A stretch of DNA of 64,000 nt, from NCBI RefSeq assembly GCF_001577835.2, contig NW_015439867.1, positions 219,859 through 283,858 on the forward strand, given 5' to 3'. The number at the start of each line of letters is the position of its first letter. Within the stretch, counting starts at the first letter, position 1. Positions 1 through 11,222 of this stretch are shown here, in pieces. This stretch comes from Coturnix japonica (Eukaryota; Chordata; Aves; Galliformes; Phasianidae). Below the pieces are notes generated by a model, which ran no database searches, was not told the DNA's origin, and saw only the letters and a list, made by a program, of their open reading frames with translations. The position numbers were made by a program, and so were the translations under genes.

Positions 1-89
1 CGATTTCTTTGCTACCTCCCCACTCTCCAAATTAACACAGCTTTTCCATCCCACTTTTCCAGCCCATTTACTGTTCCAGACATTTTTCC

Positions 90-388
90 CCTTCCCCAAA
101 TAATTTCCCTTTCCTTTTTCCCCCCCTTTTCTTTCTTTTTTCTCCTTTTCCTCCTTTATTCTCCTTTTCTTGCCTTTTCCCCTTTTCTTTCATTTTTCCC
201 CTCTGTTCTCTTTCTCCCTTTTCTTTCCTTCTCCCCCTTTTCCCCTTTCTTTTCCCATTTCCCCCTTATTAGTCCTTTCTTTCCTTTCCCTCCTTCCCTT
301 TTTTTCCTTTCCCTCCCCCCTTTTCCCCTCTTTTTTTCCCCTTTTTCCCTCTTTTTATTATCCCCCCCCTTTTATTCCCACCTCTGCG
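90..388 (+). repeat. Polypyrimidine tract
   Basis: About 300 bases of C and T with only isolated purines, with no fixed period. Such mirror-prone tracts can form triplex DNA. Protein frames here are composition artefacts. Confidence 0.9.
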
Positions 389-509
389 ACGTCGCAGCGA
401 ATTGACACTCAGAGAAAGAACCGACGAACCAAACCCCAAAGCCTTCTTTTAACGTTGCTTCGAACCTCGTCGGCTCAGAAACTGAGCAGAGAAATCGTTT
501 AAAATGAGG

Positions 510-534
510 TTATATATATATATAAATATATATA
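510..534 (+). repeat. (TA)n simple repeat
   Basis: A TATATATATATATA run with one AA interruption. Confidence 0.95.
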
Positions 535-596
535 CAAATAAGCCCCAGAAACGATCGCTCTCTGCTGTGTGCAGTTCCGCACTTTGATTTGAGGAT

Positions 597-612
597 ATCC
601 GTAATTACGGAT
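597..612 (+). promoter_or_regulatory. Perfect 16-bp palindrome ATCCGTAATTACGGAT
   Basis: The sequence is its own reverse complement, centred on TAATTA, a paired homeodomain core. It overlaps a second perfect palindrome, GGATATCC (593-600). A dimeric homeodomain site is the likely reading. Confidence 0.5.
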
Positions 613-759
613 GGATCTCCCGGAGATAACACTTAAGCAGCGAACAATCCGTGAAATGCCCCATTATCGGCGCTTTTCTCCCCAAAAGTGATGTTTGCTT
701 CGGAGAGAGGAGACCCTGAGGAGTTTCGGGTGGGAGAAGGAAAAGCATCTAAACCAGAA

Positions 760-786
760 CTGCTTTAAAAGGCTGTTTTAAAGCAG
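760..786 (+). other. Perfect inverted repeat, 11-bp stem and 5-base loop
   Basis: CTGCTTTAAAA (760-770), loop GGCTG, TTTTAAAGCAG (776-786). It could be a cruciform or a hairpin in RNA. The TTTAAA in each arm is also palindromic. Confidence 0.8.
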
Positions 787-1113
787 AGATGGATCACGGA
801 TCCCTGCGCGGCTCCTCGAGGCTCAAAGGTGCCGGTTTTCCTCCAAGACAGAAAATCCCCCCCTTAAAATACTCTGAAATAAACACCGTTATATGCGGGT
901 TGGGTTATGTTTTTTCTGGGTATCTTTATTTACGTCCATCCTTCGGGAATTTTAATGTGAGACCCAACGGGAGAGATCCGCGACGGCGCATCGCACTCAG
1001 TCCGCGTTTCTGGGCATCTCAGAGAGCACATTTAGGGTTAGAAACACAAATAGGCAACGATCGATCCTGATCGTTTATTAAAGAAGGAAACTCTCCAGGC
1101 TATGGGTTTATTA

Positions 1114-1150
1114 CTGTTATTGTTGTTGTTGTTGTTGTTATTGTTATTAT
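1114..1150 (+). repeat. (TTG)n/(TTA)n trinucleotide repeat
   Basis: TTGTTGTTG with TTA variants, about 12 units. Confidence 0.9.
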
Positions 1151-1430
1151 AATTTTAATTCCATTGAAGTACCCGCGTTTTGTCTCGCCTTCTTCCAAAC
1201 CTCATCGAGTTCTTTTCCACCGGATCCGGGGCTTCCCGAGAAAGAAAACGATGATACTGACAATGATAATAGCAATAGTAATAAAGCAGCCCTGAGTGTT
1301 ATTCTCGGTGCCAATGGGAATGGGAAGAGATTTCTGTGCCATTTGTGCATGTCCCAATGCCGTCAGCCGAGGAGAACCTGCTCCAAACTTCTCATTTTCT
1401 CTTTTCCTTCCTTCCACCTGCCTAAATATT

Positions 1431-1477
1431 CATCCATCCATCCATCCATCCATCCATCCATCCATCCATCCATCCAT
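1431..1477 (+). repeat. (CATC)n tetranucleotide repeat
   Basis: About 11 pure copies. Two further ATCC-rich patches follow to 1,505. Confidence 0.95.
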
Positions 1478-1525
1478 GCTTTCATTCATCCTTTCATCCA
1501 TCCATCTGCATAGATATCCATCAGC

Positions 1526-1604
1526 CCTTCCTTCCTTCCTTCCTTCCTTCCTTCCTTCCTTCCTTCCTTCCTTCCTTCCTTCCTTCCTTCCTTCCTTCCT
1601 TCCT
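1526..1604 (+). repeat. (CCTT)n tetranucleotide repeat, left of gap
   Basis: About 20 pure CCTT units running into the assembly gap. Confidence 0.97.
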
Positions 1605-2038
1605 NNNNNNNNNNNNNNNNNNNNNNNNNNNNNNNNNNNNNNNNNNNNNNNNNNNNNNNNNNNNNNNNNNNNNNNNNNNNNNNNNNNNNNNNNNNNNNNN
1701 NNNNNNNNNNNNNNNNNNNNNNNNNNNNNNNNNNNNNNNNNNNNNNNNNNNNNNNNNNNNNNNNNNNNNNNNNNNNNNNNNNNNNNNNNNNNNNNNNNNN
1801 NNNNNNNNNNNNNNNNNNNNNNNNNNNNNNNNNNNNNNNNNNNNNNNNNNNNNNNNNNNNNNNNNNNNNNNNNNNNNNNNNNNNNNNNNNNNNNNNNNNN
1901 NNNNNNNNNNNNNNNNNNNNNNNNNNNNNNNNNNNNNNNNNNNNNNNNNNNNNNNNNNNNNNNNNNNNNNNNNNNNNNNNNNNNNNNNNNNNNNNNNNNN
2001 NNNNNNNNNNNNNNNNNNNNNNNNNNNNNNNNNNNNNN
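1605..2038. other. Assembly gap (434 N) inside a CCTT/CTTT repeat
   Basis: The run of N is flanked by (CCTT)n on the left and (CTTTCTTC)n on the right, so the missing bases are almost surely more of the same tract. The true length is unknown. Confidence 0.97.
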
Positions 2039-2345
2039 TCTTTCTTTCTCCTTCTCTCTTTCCTTCTTTCCTTCTTTCCTTCTTTCCTTCTTTCCTTCTT
2101 TCCTTCTTTTCTTCTTTCCTTCTTTCCTTCTTTCCTTCTTTCCTTCTTTCCTTCTTTCCTTCTTTCCTTCTTTCCTTCTTTCCTTCTTTCCTTCTTTCCT
2201 TCTTTCTTCCCTTTAATTTCTTTCTTAAAAATTCATTTCTTTCTGTTTCTTTTCCTGCCTTTTATTGCTTTTCTTTTTCATTTCTTCTTTTTCTTTTCTT
2301 CTTCTTCTTTTTCCTTCCTTCTCTTCTTCCCTCCACCCAACCCCC
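2039..2345 (+). repeat. (CTTTCTTC)n octamer repeat grading into T-rich pyrimidine tract
   Basis: To about 2,212 the unit is a regular 8-mer (TTCCTTCT). From there to 2,345 it is irregular T/C. With the gap and left flank this makes one pyrimidine tract of about 820 bp. Confidence 0.92.
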
Positions 2346-4890
2346 CAAATCTCCTTTCTATGCCCCAAGATTGCTCCCTGCCCTCTTCCCCATATCCCTT
2401 TTTCCAATGTCCTTGTATATGTATATGTAAAACAGAACAAAAATAATCAAAAAGGAAATAAAACACACAATTATCCATCCATCATTCCATCCATCCCAGT
2501 GTGCTCCATGTGCAAATGTAGATCTTGGAATCCCCTGATGCTCTGCATCCTCCCCTATAGGTGCATGGTGGGGGAGAGGGGAAGGCAACGTGGTGGCCCT
2601 ACAACAGCACCCAGTGTTTAATCTCTGGTATATTTCCCATTTTCCAGGTTAGATATTATAACCCTCAGGATTACATTTGCTTTCCAGCACGGTTTGCTGT
2701 TTCCATTTACATCATTCGGCTGCACTTGAGGATTTTCAAGTATTTTTATGGGAGGATTTTCCTCTCATTCTAGTTATGTATTTTGCTTTTTTTTCTCTAG
2801 CTAGAGGGGATGGTTCAATAAATAATGGTAACGAGGCTCGTGTAATTGCTTTTGGATGTGCCTGCAGATGAAATCTTGGATAAATTATTTCTTGGTGGGA
2901 AGATTTCACTTGACTTTCAGTTGTTGCACTTTCTCCCTTTCTTCTTGCCCAGTTGCCAAAAGAACTGATTTCCTAAACAACGTTTCCAGCTCAAGGATTG
3001 CTGTGCTGTTTTATTTGGCTTTGTTATGGGGAAAGGAACAGCATTTCTGCTCACCATCCGATGGGGTTCTTGTCTTCTTCCCTACTTATGAGCAGAGATG
3101 GATTCTGCCCTACACTTTGCCCTCTCACAGTGGCCCTCCATGGAAGATTTCTGCCCTTACAAAGTGCTGGAGCTCCTAAATTTGTCAACAAACCCAATAA
3201 AATGGAACACACCAACAGGAAGAGAAATTACTCCCATGGGATTGTCCTCTCAGTGGGAAAAAGGTACATTTGTTGGGTTTAAACCAAACTCCCTCTTGGG
3301 TCAGATGGGGGTTTTGCTGGAGGATCAATGGCTGGAGATAGTGTGTGTTGTTAATAATTGCAGCCAAGAGGACTCGGTTTGGGCGAAAATAACTCAAAAA
3401 GAGGAAATAAAATGAGGGGACATGGGGAGATGGATGGAAGAAGCCTGAGAGCCATCAGAGGAGCTTGGTTGGGTGCGTATGCGGAGGGTAACGAGATTGG
3501 CTGTGGTTATGTGAACTGATTAACAAACTAAATAAATCGCCCACTTACACACCCACAACTAAATTTGCTTTCAGTTGGCAGAGCTGAGGGAACCTTCCCT
3601 CTCCGTCATGTCTTGTATGGCTAATTTAATGTTTTTTTTCCAGTCAAACAACGGATTTTCCCATGACTCATTGCCTCTGGAAATACTCTCAGACCTTTCT
3701 CCCCTCCCCCCAAATTTGAGCCTTTTTCCCCTTTCTTTGGGACATTTTCCTATCAGTTATTTCCATTGCTACAACAACATTTTCCATGTCTGTAGAGAGG
3801 AAAATGGCAGCAAATGGCTGAGTGACCTCCAGCCCAGGGATGTCATGTCCCAAAGGACTGAGAATCACCAGGGAATGGTACAGAAGTTCCTGTCCATCCC
3901 CAGAGCCTCTGTGGTGCCCAAGCCAAGCAGGGATGAACTTGTTGGTTCTTAAAGACGTGAGTGAAATCTGCTTTGATCCCTCTGTATTTCAGGGTATGAA
4001 ATTTGGGCAGAGTCCTCTGAAAACTGGTCCATGTGGAGACAATTGGGAAATAGGAGAGGTGGGGATGGGGGCAAAACTCTCTCCCTGCATTGCCCCAGGC
4101 TTTTCTACCCAAAGAAGGAGAGAAAGAAGCAGAGATTAATTCATCATATAAGACTTTTAATTACTATTTTTATTTTCTCTCCATTTTTACTTTTAATTTT
4201 GACTCTTTCCAGTCCCATGGAAGGGTTTGATTTCCCTTCCTGTGGCTGATGTACTGAGTTGCTTGGTCTAACAGGATCCAGGAGGAATCCCAGCACAGCA
4301 CAGCAATGGAGTCAGCCCATTCCATCCATGCTTCCCACTCTTGTCTTTCCCACTTCTAGTCTTTCCATTCACATTCTCTTCTGAGTTTCGTTAGCGGTTC
4401 AAGGCCTGTCCCAATAAGTCCCAACTCGTCTTAGGGGCTCTGATTTACCCAATCTGTGGTGAGCAGCGAGGAGAGACTCTGCAGAAATAAGAGCTAAATT
4501 CCCTCCATAATCCAGCAATTTAAAGTGGTTTATTCTTCAATGCACACTTGGATCCTTCTGGTTGATGCTAGAGCCAAAAGAAAGATTTCTGCTGGGTTGA
4601 CTAAGCCAAGAGTCAACCCCTGGGCACACAGACAGGAAAATGCAGGTTTGGCCAAAGCTGGGAGAGGGGAGATCTTGCAGGAACTTCTCAGCTCTGAGAG
4701 CAGGAAACACCAGGAGTCAAGGGGCCTTCCTTGGACAAACGCACTGATGGTGTAAGGCAGTCCGGCTTCTGTTTGAGGCTGGGCCAACCTACACCCAGGT
4801 GGTTGTGGCCCTCAGTTCATGTTTACCATAAAGGAAGGAACTTTGGGTATTTGCTCCTAGGGCATTCAATTTCTAGCATTAAAGGAAGTA
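2346..4890. other. Unique intergenic sequence, no gene recognised
   Basis: Ordinary-complexity DNA without tandem arrays. Open frames are at most ~125 codons and overlap each other on both strands, with no recognisable domain. Confidence 0.55.
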
Positions 4891-5662
4891 TTTCCTTCCC
4901 TTTTTCATTCCCCTCATTCCTTTTCCCTTCTCTTCTCATACCTCTTCCTTTCTCATTCCTCTTCCTTTCTCATTCCTCTTCCTTTCTCATTCCTCTTCCT
5001 TTCTTATACTCCTTCCCTTCCCATACCCCTTCCCATACCCCTTCCCATACCCCTTCCCATACCCCTTCCCTTCCTGTTCCTTCCTTTCCCTTCCCTTCCT
5101 TCCTTCCCTTCCTTCCCTTCCCTTCCCTTCCCTTCCCTTCTTCCTTCCCTTCCTTCCTTCCTTCCCTTCCCTTCCCTTCCTTCCCTTCCTTCCTCCCTTC
5201 CTTCCCTTTCTCCATGACCCCTTCCTTTCCCTTCCATACCCCTTTCCTTCCTTCCTTACCCTTCCCTTCCCTTCCCTTCCCTTCCCTTCCCTTCCCTTCC
5301 CTTCCCTTCCCTTCCCTTCCCTTCCCTTCCCTTCCCTTCCCTTCCCCTCCCTCCTTCCTTCCTTCCCTTCCCTTCCCTTCCTTTCCCTTCCCATACCCCT
5401 TCCTTTCCCTTCCCATACCCCTTCCTTTCTTCCCATACCCTTCCTTTCCCCTCCATACCTTCCCTCCTTCTTCCTTCCCTCCTTTCCCTTCCCTTCCCTT
5501 CCCTTCCCTTCCCTTCCCTTCCCTTCTTCCCTCTCCTTCCCTTCCCTCCTTCCCTTCCTTCCCTTCCCTTCTCCTTCCCTTCCCTTCCTCTTCCCTTCCC
5601 TTCCTTCCTTCCCTTCCCTTCCTTCCCTTCCCTTCCCTTCCCTTCCCCTTCCTTCCCTCCCT
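4891..5662 (+). repeat. Large (CCCTT)n pentanucleotide-rich polypyrimidine array
   Basis: 770 bp of CCCTT/CCTT/CCATACCCCTT units. The purest part is 5,265-5,345. The open frames of >200 codons on both strands (SLPFP / GKEGR) come from a stop-free pentamer and are not genes. It ends ~30 bp before the 3' terminus of an antisense CR1. Confidence 0.97.
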
Positions 5663-5692
5663 AAGAGGTGAAAACAAGAGAGCAAGAGATCA

Positions 5693-5850
5693 CATAATCA
5701 CAGTATTATAGAATGGTTGGTTTGGGAGGGACCTCACAGATCACACAGTCCAGACCCCCTCACTACAACAGGCACCAGATCAGGTACCCAGGGCTCTACC
5801 CATGGCCATGAGCACCTCCAGGCTTGGGGCACCCTCAGCAGCAGATTTGG
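5693..5850 (-). mobile_element. CR1 LINE 3' end, antisense
   Basis: The plus strand reads ATCACAGTATTATAGAATGG, then GGGAGGGACCTCACAGATCA, CCAGACCCCCTCACTACAAC and CACCTCCAGGCTTGGGGCA. This is the reverse complement of the CR1 3' tail. It is truncated at the 5' side, as most CR1 copies are. Confidence 0.85.
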
Positions 5851-8184
5851 TCTCCATATGTGTAGGCATTCAAAGGGCATCACATTCAGTATCTAACAGG
5901 GCTGGATATGCTGGTAGTGGGGACGTGCATGCAAAGGGCCCTCAGCACTGCTGCCCCAGGAGGAGTCAGGAGCTGAGCAGAACCCGCCTTGAAAGAGTCA
6001 CATCCTGAGAATCAGGATCTCACCCAGAGATTTTGGAGCTTGGGGAAGCAAAGCAAGGCACGGCGCTTCCTCCCAGCACAACGCTGCTGGCGTCACTGCG
6101 CCGGATTAGGGTGAGTAGTGTTGGATGAGGGGACAGCAAAGGAAATGCAACCCCTTCATTTGCTGGGGCTGGTCACACACCAACCAGTTCTGCAGCACCA
6201 CAGGCATCCGATGGCACCGACCCAGCAAAGGGTGCCCAGGATCTGGGGCACACAAACCTTTGGCTCTGTGATTTGTGAGGACGCAGAAGAGATTGGTGAT
6301 GCCTCATCTTTGGTTGAAGAAAATGACTTAAGGGTGTAAATGGGATTTAAGGAACCCTTCTGCAACCATCAGCTCCTTGTTGGCTCCATGTCTGCACGGT
6401 GCCATGCTTGGATTGCTACTGGGGGTCTTAGCAATGTCCTATGGGGTTGCTCAGCATTTCTTTCCAGGTGGGATTTATGGGGACTGGGGATACATTTGGG
6501 AAGCAAAGCCAGTTCATTCTGCCCCCGTCATCACGCTGGGATGAAAGTCGGACAGGGGAGTTTTCTGTTTGTGTGTGGATGACACCACCCTGGGACTCCA
6601 TGAGTAAGCCCTGGGGATGAGCCATACAGCTCACACCGTGTTTCTTCTTGCCAAAAAAAGAAGCACACTGTGCTGCAGACACTGCAGAGACAGGGATCCT
6701 TATGAAGCACACTGCTGTCCATTGTATTTCATAAACCCAGACATCAGGAATGATCTGCCAGCCCCTGTGTGCTTGGATCTCTCTTTAACAAAATGCCTTC
6801 TGCTGTAACATCTGCAAAATCCGTTCCCCCCTCAGCCCCTGGATCTGTCTCTTCTCACAGCTGGGACAGGCTGAGCTGTATTTATGGAGGAGAAGGTAAA
6901 GCAGTGTGTATCTATGGGGATTTCTGTTCTTGTTTTGCCCCACAGCTTGCAGATCCCCGAAGCTGCAATGGCGCATGTTGTCAGGAGAGGGCAAAGTTTA
7001 CTGAGCCCACCGACACCATTATTGTACCATATTCCCACCACACAACATCCTTCCTTAAGGGAAAGGGTTGGATGCTGTTAAACCCATCAAGGCAGAAAAG
7101 CCAAGGAGAAGACCAGAGAAGAGCCACAGCTTCTGGAGAGCTTTGAGTTTCCAGCTCATCCTTCTCTGGAGAGGGCTGGAAGTCCCACGACAGCTTATCT
7201 GCTGCTTGCTCACTGCTGGCTCTGCCATTGGCTTGCTGGTGACCTCAGCCACATCATTTCTGCTCCCAGTGCCCTGGATTCCCATTCTATAAATGGAGAT
7301 AATGGCAGTGATTTCCCTAGCAAAGCATCCCAACCACTCTGGTTGAAGTGCTTTCTGATAAGAGGGTGTTTTTACCACTGTAGGAAGGGTAGATGTGGGG
7401 TTACTGGGCATCATGCGGCTCTCAAATATTTACTGAGCTTTCCTCAACCTTGTAAAATCCAACCAAACACATGAAGGAGGTGAGTACTTTCACCAGAGCC
7501 AAGGGAACGTAATCCTGAAGCTACAGCTGATGGGATGGATCCAAGTCACCCATTTGGCTCCTTGTGATGGAGATTTGCCTGAGCTGGTCTTCCAGCATCA
7601 GAGATTCCACATCCCCTATGAGCAACAGAATTTAATACTATTTTTTTTCTTTTTTTTTCCCTTTTTTTTTTTTTTTTTTCCCAGCAACCAGGGCTGTATT
7701 TCATCAGCCATCCCCAGAGATTCTGCACTTGAAAAATTTATAAGCTTGGAGGACTCTACTCGGAGATGAGCTAATGGAGGCCAGGGGTTCCTCTTCTGGG
7801 AAATGCTTTGGTGGTCTGATAAAGGCAGCAAAATGTACCTGTTTTTTGCCACTGATATCTATTCATCAAGCAGAAGACATTGACTCACCCTGTTGATTTT
7901 GGAGGTGCCCATCAAGTCGGGCACAGAGCAAGAGGAGCATGGATGTTGTTGGGTATCGTTGGCATCCTGCAGGAATTGCATCTGAAATGGAAATAACTTT
8001 CCTCTGTGTCTGTAACTCTTTCTTTTGGGAAGGATCCACAATGTGCTGCATAGGCCAGGTCTGCCTCATATATCTCACAGTGCTTCTCAGTGATCATATA
8101 GGGCAATGGAACCTTGGTTCTTCCAGAGGCCAAGCACTGTGATGGTTCAGCCATGGACATCCTGGATGGGGCCATAGAAGTCTG
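5851..8184. other. Unique intergenic sequence, no gene recognised
   Basis: No coding, RNA or repeat feature except the poly-T at 7,641-7,682. Frames up to 125 codons overlap antisense frames and look like nothing known. Confidence 0.5.
7641..7682 (+). repeat. Poly(T) tract ending TTTCCCAG
   Basis: About 42 bases of T with a few C, ending in CCCAG, which would be a strong splice-acceptor context on the plus strand. It could equally be the reverse complement of a decayed poly(A) tail. No element body is recognised downstream. Confidence 0.85.
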
Positions 8185-8306
8185 GATAGGGAGCTAGGAG
8201 ATATGGTTTACTGGTTTTCTGTAGGTATGATAAAGGGAGGAAGTTTGGACTAGATGATCTTGTAAGTCCTTTCCAATCATGTGATCTTATGAATCTATGA
8301 TTCTAT
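8185..8306 (+). mobile_element. CR1 LINE 3' tail, sense
   Basis: TTTGGACTAGATGATCTTGT, AGTCCTTTCCAATC and the terminal ATCTATGATTCTAT are the hallmark CR1 3' end. Homology is clear from about 8,240; upstream is uncertain. Confidence 0.9.
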
Positions 8307-8619
8307 CCTCTGGTGGTGACCAGGCCATATGAGACCCACTGAGAGCAGACCACAAGTTCTCCCATTGATTCCAGCAAGCCAAGAGCTCATCCTACAGAAC
8401 TATGGATGATCTTGGTCCCACCAGGTGGAACATGAGCCAGGCCAAGGCTGGGGCCATCCTTCCTGCCTTGTGAGATGTTTTGGCTCTTCCACTCCCACTA
8501 CCCCGATCCCCCATCCTATAAAAGGAGACTCTTGCCAAGAAGCAAGACTCTTGCCCTTTCTACACCACCACCCAAATCCTCATCTCCCATCCGTGGAAGC
8601 TGAGGAGGTTCTCCTTGAC

Positions 8620-8915
8620 AGCTGTTGCCATCATAAAGAAATGCACCAAGAAAAGAAATTTCGGAGCCGAAACCACCAATTATTGTCCAGCAAAACGACT
8701 CAATTCTCAGCAAGTCGGGAACCAGCACGTTCACTTTCCCCCTGTCATTCCTCCGCTGAACTTATATTAAAATAAATTACCAGCCACCCTGTTAAACACT
8801 TTACTGTCAGCTTTTAAAAACGGCCTCTCCCTCCAGCTCCTAATGCCACGTTATCCAGCAAAAAGCCGTGTTCTGCAGACGGCAGCCATCAGCTGCAGTG
8901 ATTTGTGTGGACATG
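8620..8915. promoter_or_regulatory. Candidate conserved non-coding element
   Basis: High-complexity, AT-biased sequence with ACTTATATTAAAATAAATTA, CCACCAATTATTGTCC and GCTTTTAAAAACGGCC words, between ordinary flanks. Composition and homeodomain cores suggest an enhancer. Conservation not tested. Confidence 0.35.
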
Positions 8916-9139
8916 GAGATGAATGATAACGTGGGGCCGTGGGACGGACGCTGATTTACGAGCTGGGGTGGAGCTGGCAACTCGCTCCTTGCAGCGAGTT
9001 CTGCACTGCTGCTCTGGTACTGGTCCAAATGGGAGGGGGGTGCTGGGAAGGGGTTGTGAGGATGGTCGTCTTCATCCCCATAGGATGCACAGTGGGTTCC
9101 TGCACCTAATAGCCAACTTGTTGCACTGATGAGCAATTA

Positions 9140-9424
9140 GTGTTGGGTGAATTTGGTGTTGGGTGAACTTGGTGTTGGGTTAATTTGGTGTTGGGTGCAT
9201 TTGGTGTTGGGTGCATTTGGTGTTGGGTGAATTTGGTGTTGGGTGAATTTGGTGTTGGGTGAACTTGGTGTTGGGTGAATTTGGTGTTGGGTGAATTTGA
9301 TGTTGGGTGAATTTGGTGTTGGGTGAATTTGGTGTTGGGTGAATTTGGTGTAGGGTGAATTTGGTGTTGGATGAATTTGGTGTTGAGTGAATTTGGTGTT
9401 GGGTGAACTTGGTGTTGGGTGAAT
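9140..9424 (+). repeat. 16-bp minisatellite (GTTGGGTGAATTTGGT)n
   Basis: About 18 copies. Variants swap AATTT for AACTT or CATTT. Minus-strand frames through it read as HPTPNSPNTKFTQHQI repeats and are not genes. Confidence 0.97.
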
Positions 9425-10365
9425 GCTCGCCAAGACGTGGTACATGTGTTTTTTGGGTGCTACTTAAGCCAGCAGCAGGGAATGAGCCATTCACGAGTCC
9501 TGGGATGGAGGAAATGCTTTTTCCAGTACATTCACAGCTTGTCTCTATGAACAGAGCCTTGCTAATGCCAAAGCAGACCCAGATAAATGGATTTTCCATT
9601 TGCCATGGTGTGCACTCTGGGTGCGCTCTCCTCCGGTCTTTGGGCAGTATTAATGTCTCGCTCTGGTAGGGAGGATCCAAAGGTTGTGCTGGTGTGGAGC
9701 TCACCCAGGGCTCCCCGGGACAGAAATGCTGCCCTGAGTCTTCACCCGGTTACATCAACACTGCAGGAATGTAATTACCTTGGAGACCTTTTAGCTCAGT
9801 GCTGATATTAATGCGACCAACAGGTCTCAGAGACATCGAGGGGGGATTTATATGTGGGCTCTCATGGACACATACAGAGCACAGTGCAAATTTGCGCAAC
9901 TCCTGAATGGGTTCAGTGCAGGTTTTGTAGGCAGATCGGTGCCAAATAGAGGAGGAACCCCACATGTAACAATGACTACATGGATTGGAAATAACACTTC
10001 AACCCTATCGGGACAGGCTGAGGGACGTGTCCAGATAAACCTAACAGAGCTCTGCAGCAAAAGGGAAAACAACCCCACAGGTTTATATCCCCTGGGAGAA
10101 AGCACGTTGCAAAACTCTTGCTTCCATTGAGCAGAGATGGTGCAGCCGCCGTCCCAGCGCCGTCTGCTTGCACAACCCCCGAGCAACACCATGACGTGGC
10201 AGAAGGATTTTCCTTATAAAAATGTTTCTGCCCTGCTCTGCAGGATTGCAGCGGGATGGAAAATTCAGCCGGGCATGTGCAACGCTGGGTCGTGCTGGAT
10301 GCAAATTACCTTGATTACAGGTTGGGTAATTATAGCCGCAGCGTTGGCAGTTGGAAGGCTGAGGA
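9425..10365. other. Unique intergenic sequence
   Basis: No gene recognised. The part at 10,195-10,345 (CCTTATAAAAATGTTTCTGC, CAAATTACCTTGATTACAGG, GGGTAATTATAGCCGCAGCG) is AT-rich with homeodomain-like cores and may be a weak regulatory element. Confidence 0.45.
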
Positions 10366-10810
10366 GGGGGGTGTGTGTGTGTTGGGAGGGGGGTGTCCTG
10401 TTTTTATTTGATCTATTTTTTGTGTGTGTGTGTGAATTCATCTTCAAACTTTCAACAGAGGGGAGGTGTGCGTGCGTGGGGGAACTCCACTGGGCTGCTC
10501 TGCTCCAAGCATAAATCACTTTTAGGGATCCATAAATCCATCTCTTTCCCAAGCCCTCCAGCCCGCGGATGCAATGAGGCAGCAGCAGAGCTCATGCCTC
10601 AGCGGTGCATGAGGCTGTGGCAAGAAAAACACTCTCCAAACTGCTCAGAGCGTAAAGAAGGCTCAACAGTGTCAAAGCCCTTCATTCAGAGTGGGCCGAC
10701 ATGAGAGGATGGTGGAAGGGGCCATAGTACCTGCGGGTATTTGGATAGGGTGGAGGTGAGGAGGGCTGGAAATCTGCCTGGGGATGGGGGGAGAATGAGG
10801 GCTGAGTGTG

Positions 10811-10947
10811 GCTTTGTGTCATAGGGAAGAAATGGATCCCAATGGGACGTGGGCTTTGTGTCCCGATGGGATGTGGGCTTTTTGTCCCAGCAGGATGGAG
10901 GCTTTGTGTCCCAATGGGATGCAGGTTTTATTCCCAATGGGATATGA
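10811..10947 (+). repeat. 27-bp minisatellite (GGGCTTTGTGTCCCRATGGGATGT)n
   Basis: About five copies built round GTCCCAATGGGAT. The core CCCAATGGG is close to palindromic. Confidence 0.85.
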
Positions 10948-11094
10948 GCACGCTGCTGTGTGCATCCCTCTGCTCGCTGTATGCAGCATTAAGGCACTGA
11001 GCTGCACTTTGTGGGTGGGTGACGCTGATTTCCCTCTGATGAGCATTTTGAGAAGAGTCTGAAGCACTCAGCATCCCGCCGAGCCCTCCACGCT

Positions 11095-11222
11095 CAGCAT
11101 GGGTAATACATGCATTAATGTGCCAGCCAGACGCGGCATTATTCTTATTAAAAGTAATTTACACAGCCCCATCACTTGACATTTATGTTTCAAAGCGGGG
11201 ATAAATCTGGCACGGCGCAGGC
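11095..11222. promoter_or_regulatory. Candidate conserved non-coding element
   Basis: GGGTAATACATGCATTAATG, then TTATTCTTATTAAAAGTAATTTACA and CTTGACATTTATG: a dense set of TAAT/ATTA/TTTAT homeodomain cores in a GC-rich neighbourhood. The motif ATGCATTAAT includes a palindromic ATGCAT. Confidence 0.35.

Larger units (their letters stand above)
389..1100. promoter_or_regulatory. Candidate conserved regulatory block with homeodomain palindrome and hairpin
   Basis: High-complexity DNA between two simple-repeat zones. It contains a 16-bp perfect palindrome with a TAATTA core (597-612), a perfect 11-bp-stem hairpin (760-786), a (TA)n run (510-534), and a CpG-rich part at 960-1,010 (GATCCGCGACGGCGCATCGC). 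No coding potential was recognised. Confidence 0.35.

Noticed and set aside
4970-5711. Open frames of 230-330 codons on both strands
   Set aside because: Produced by a stop-free CCCTT pentamer; protein is a Ser/Leu/Pro or Gly/Lys/Glu/Arg monotone.
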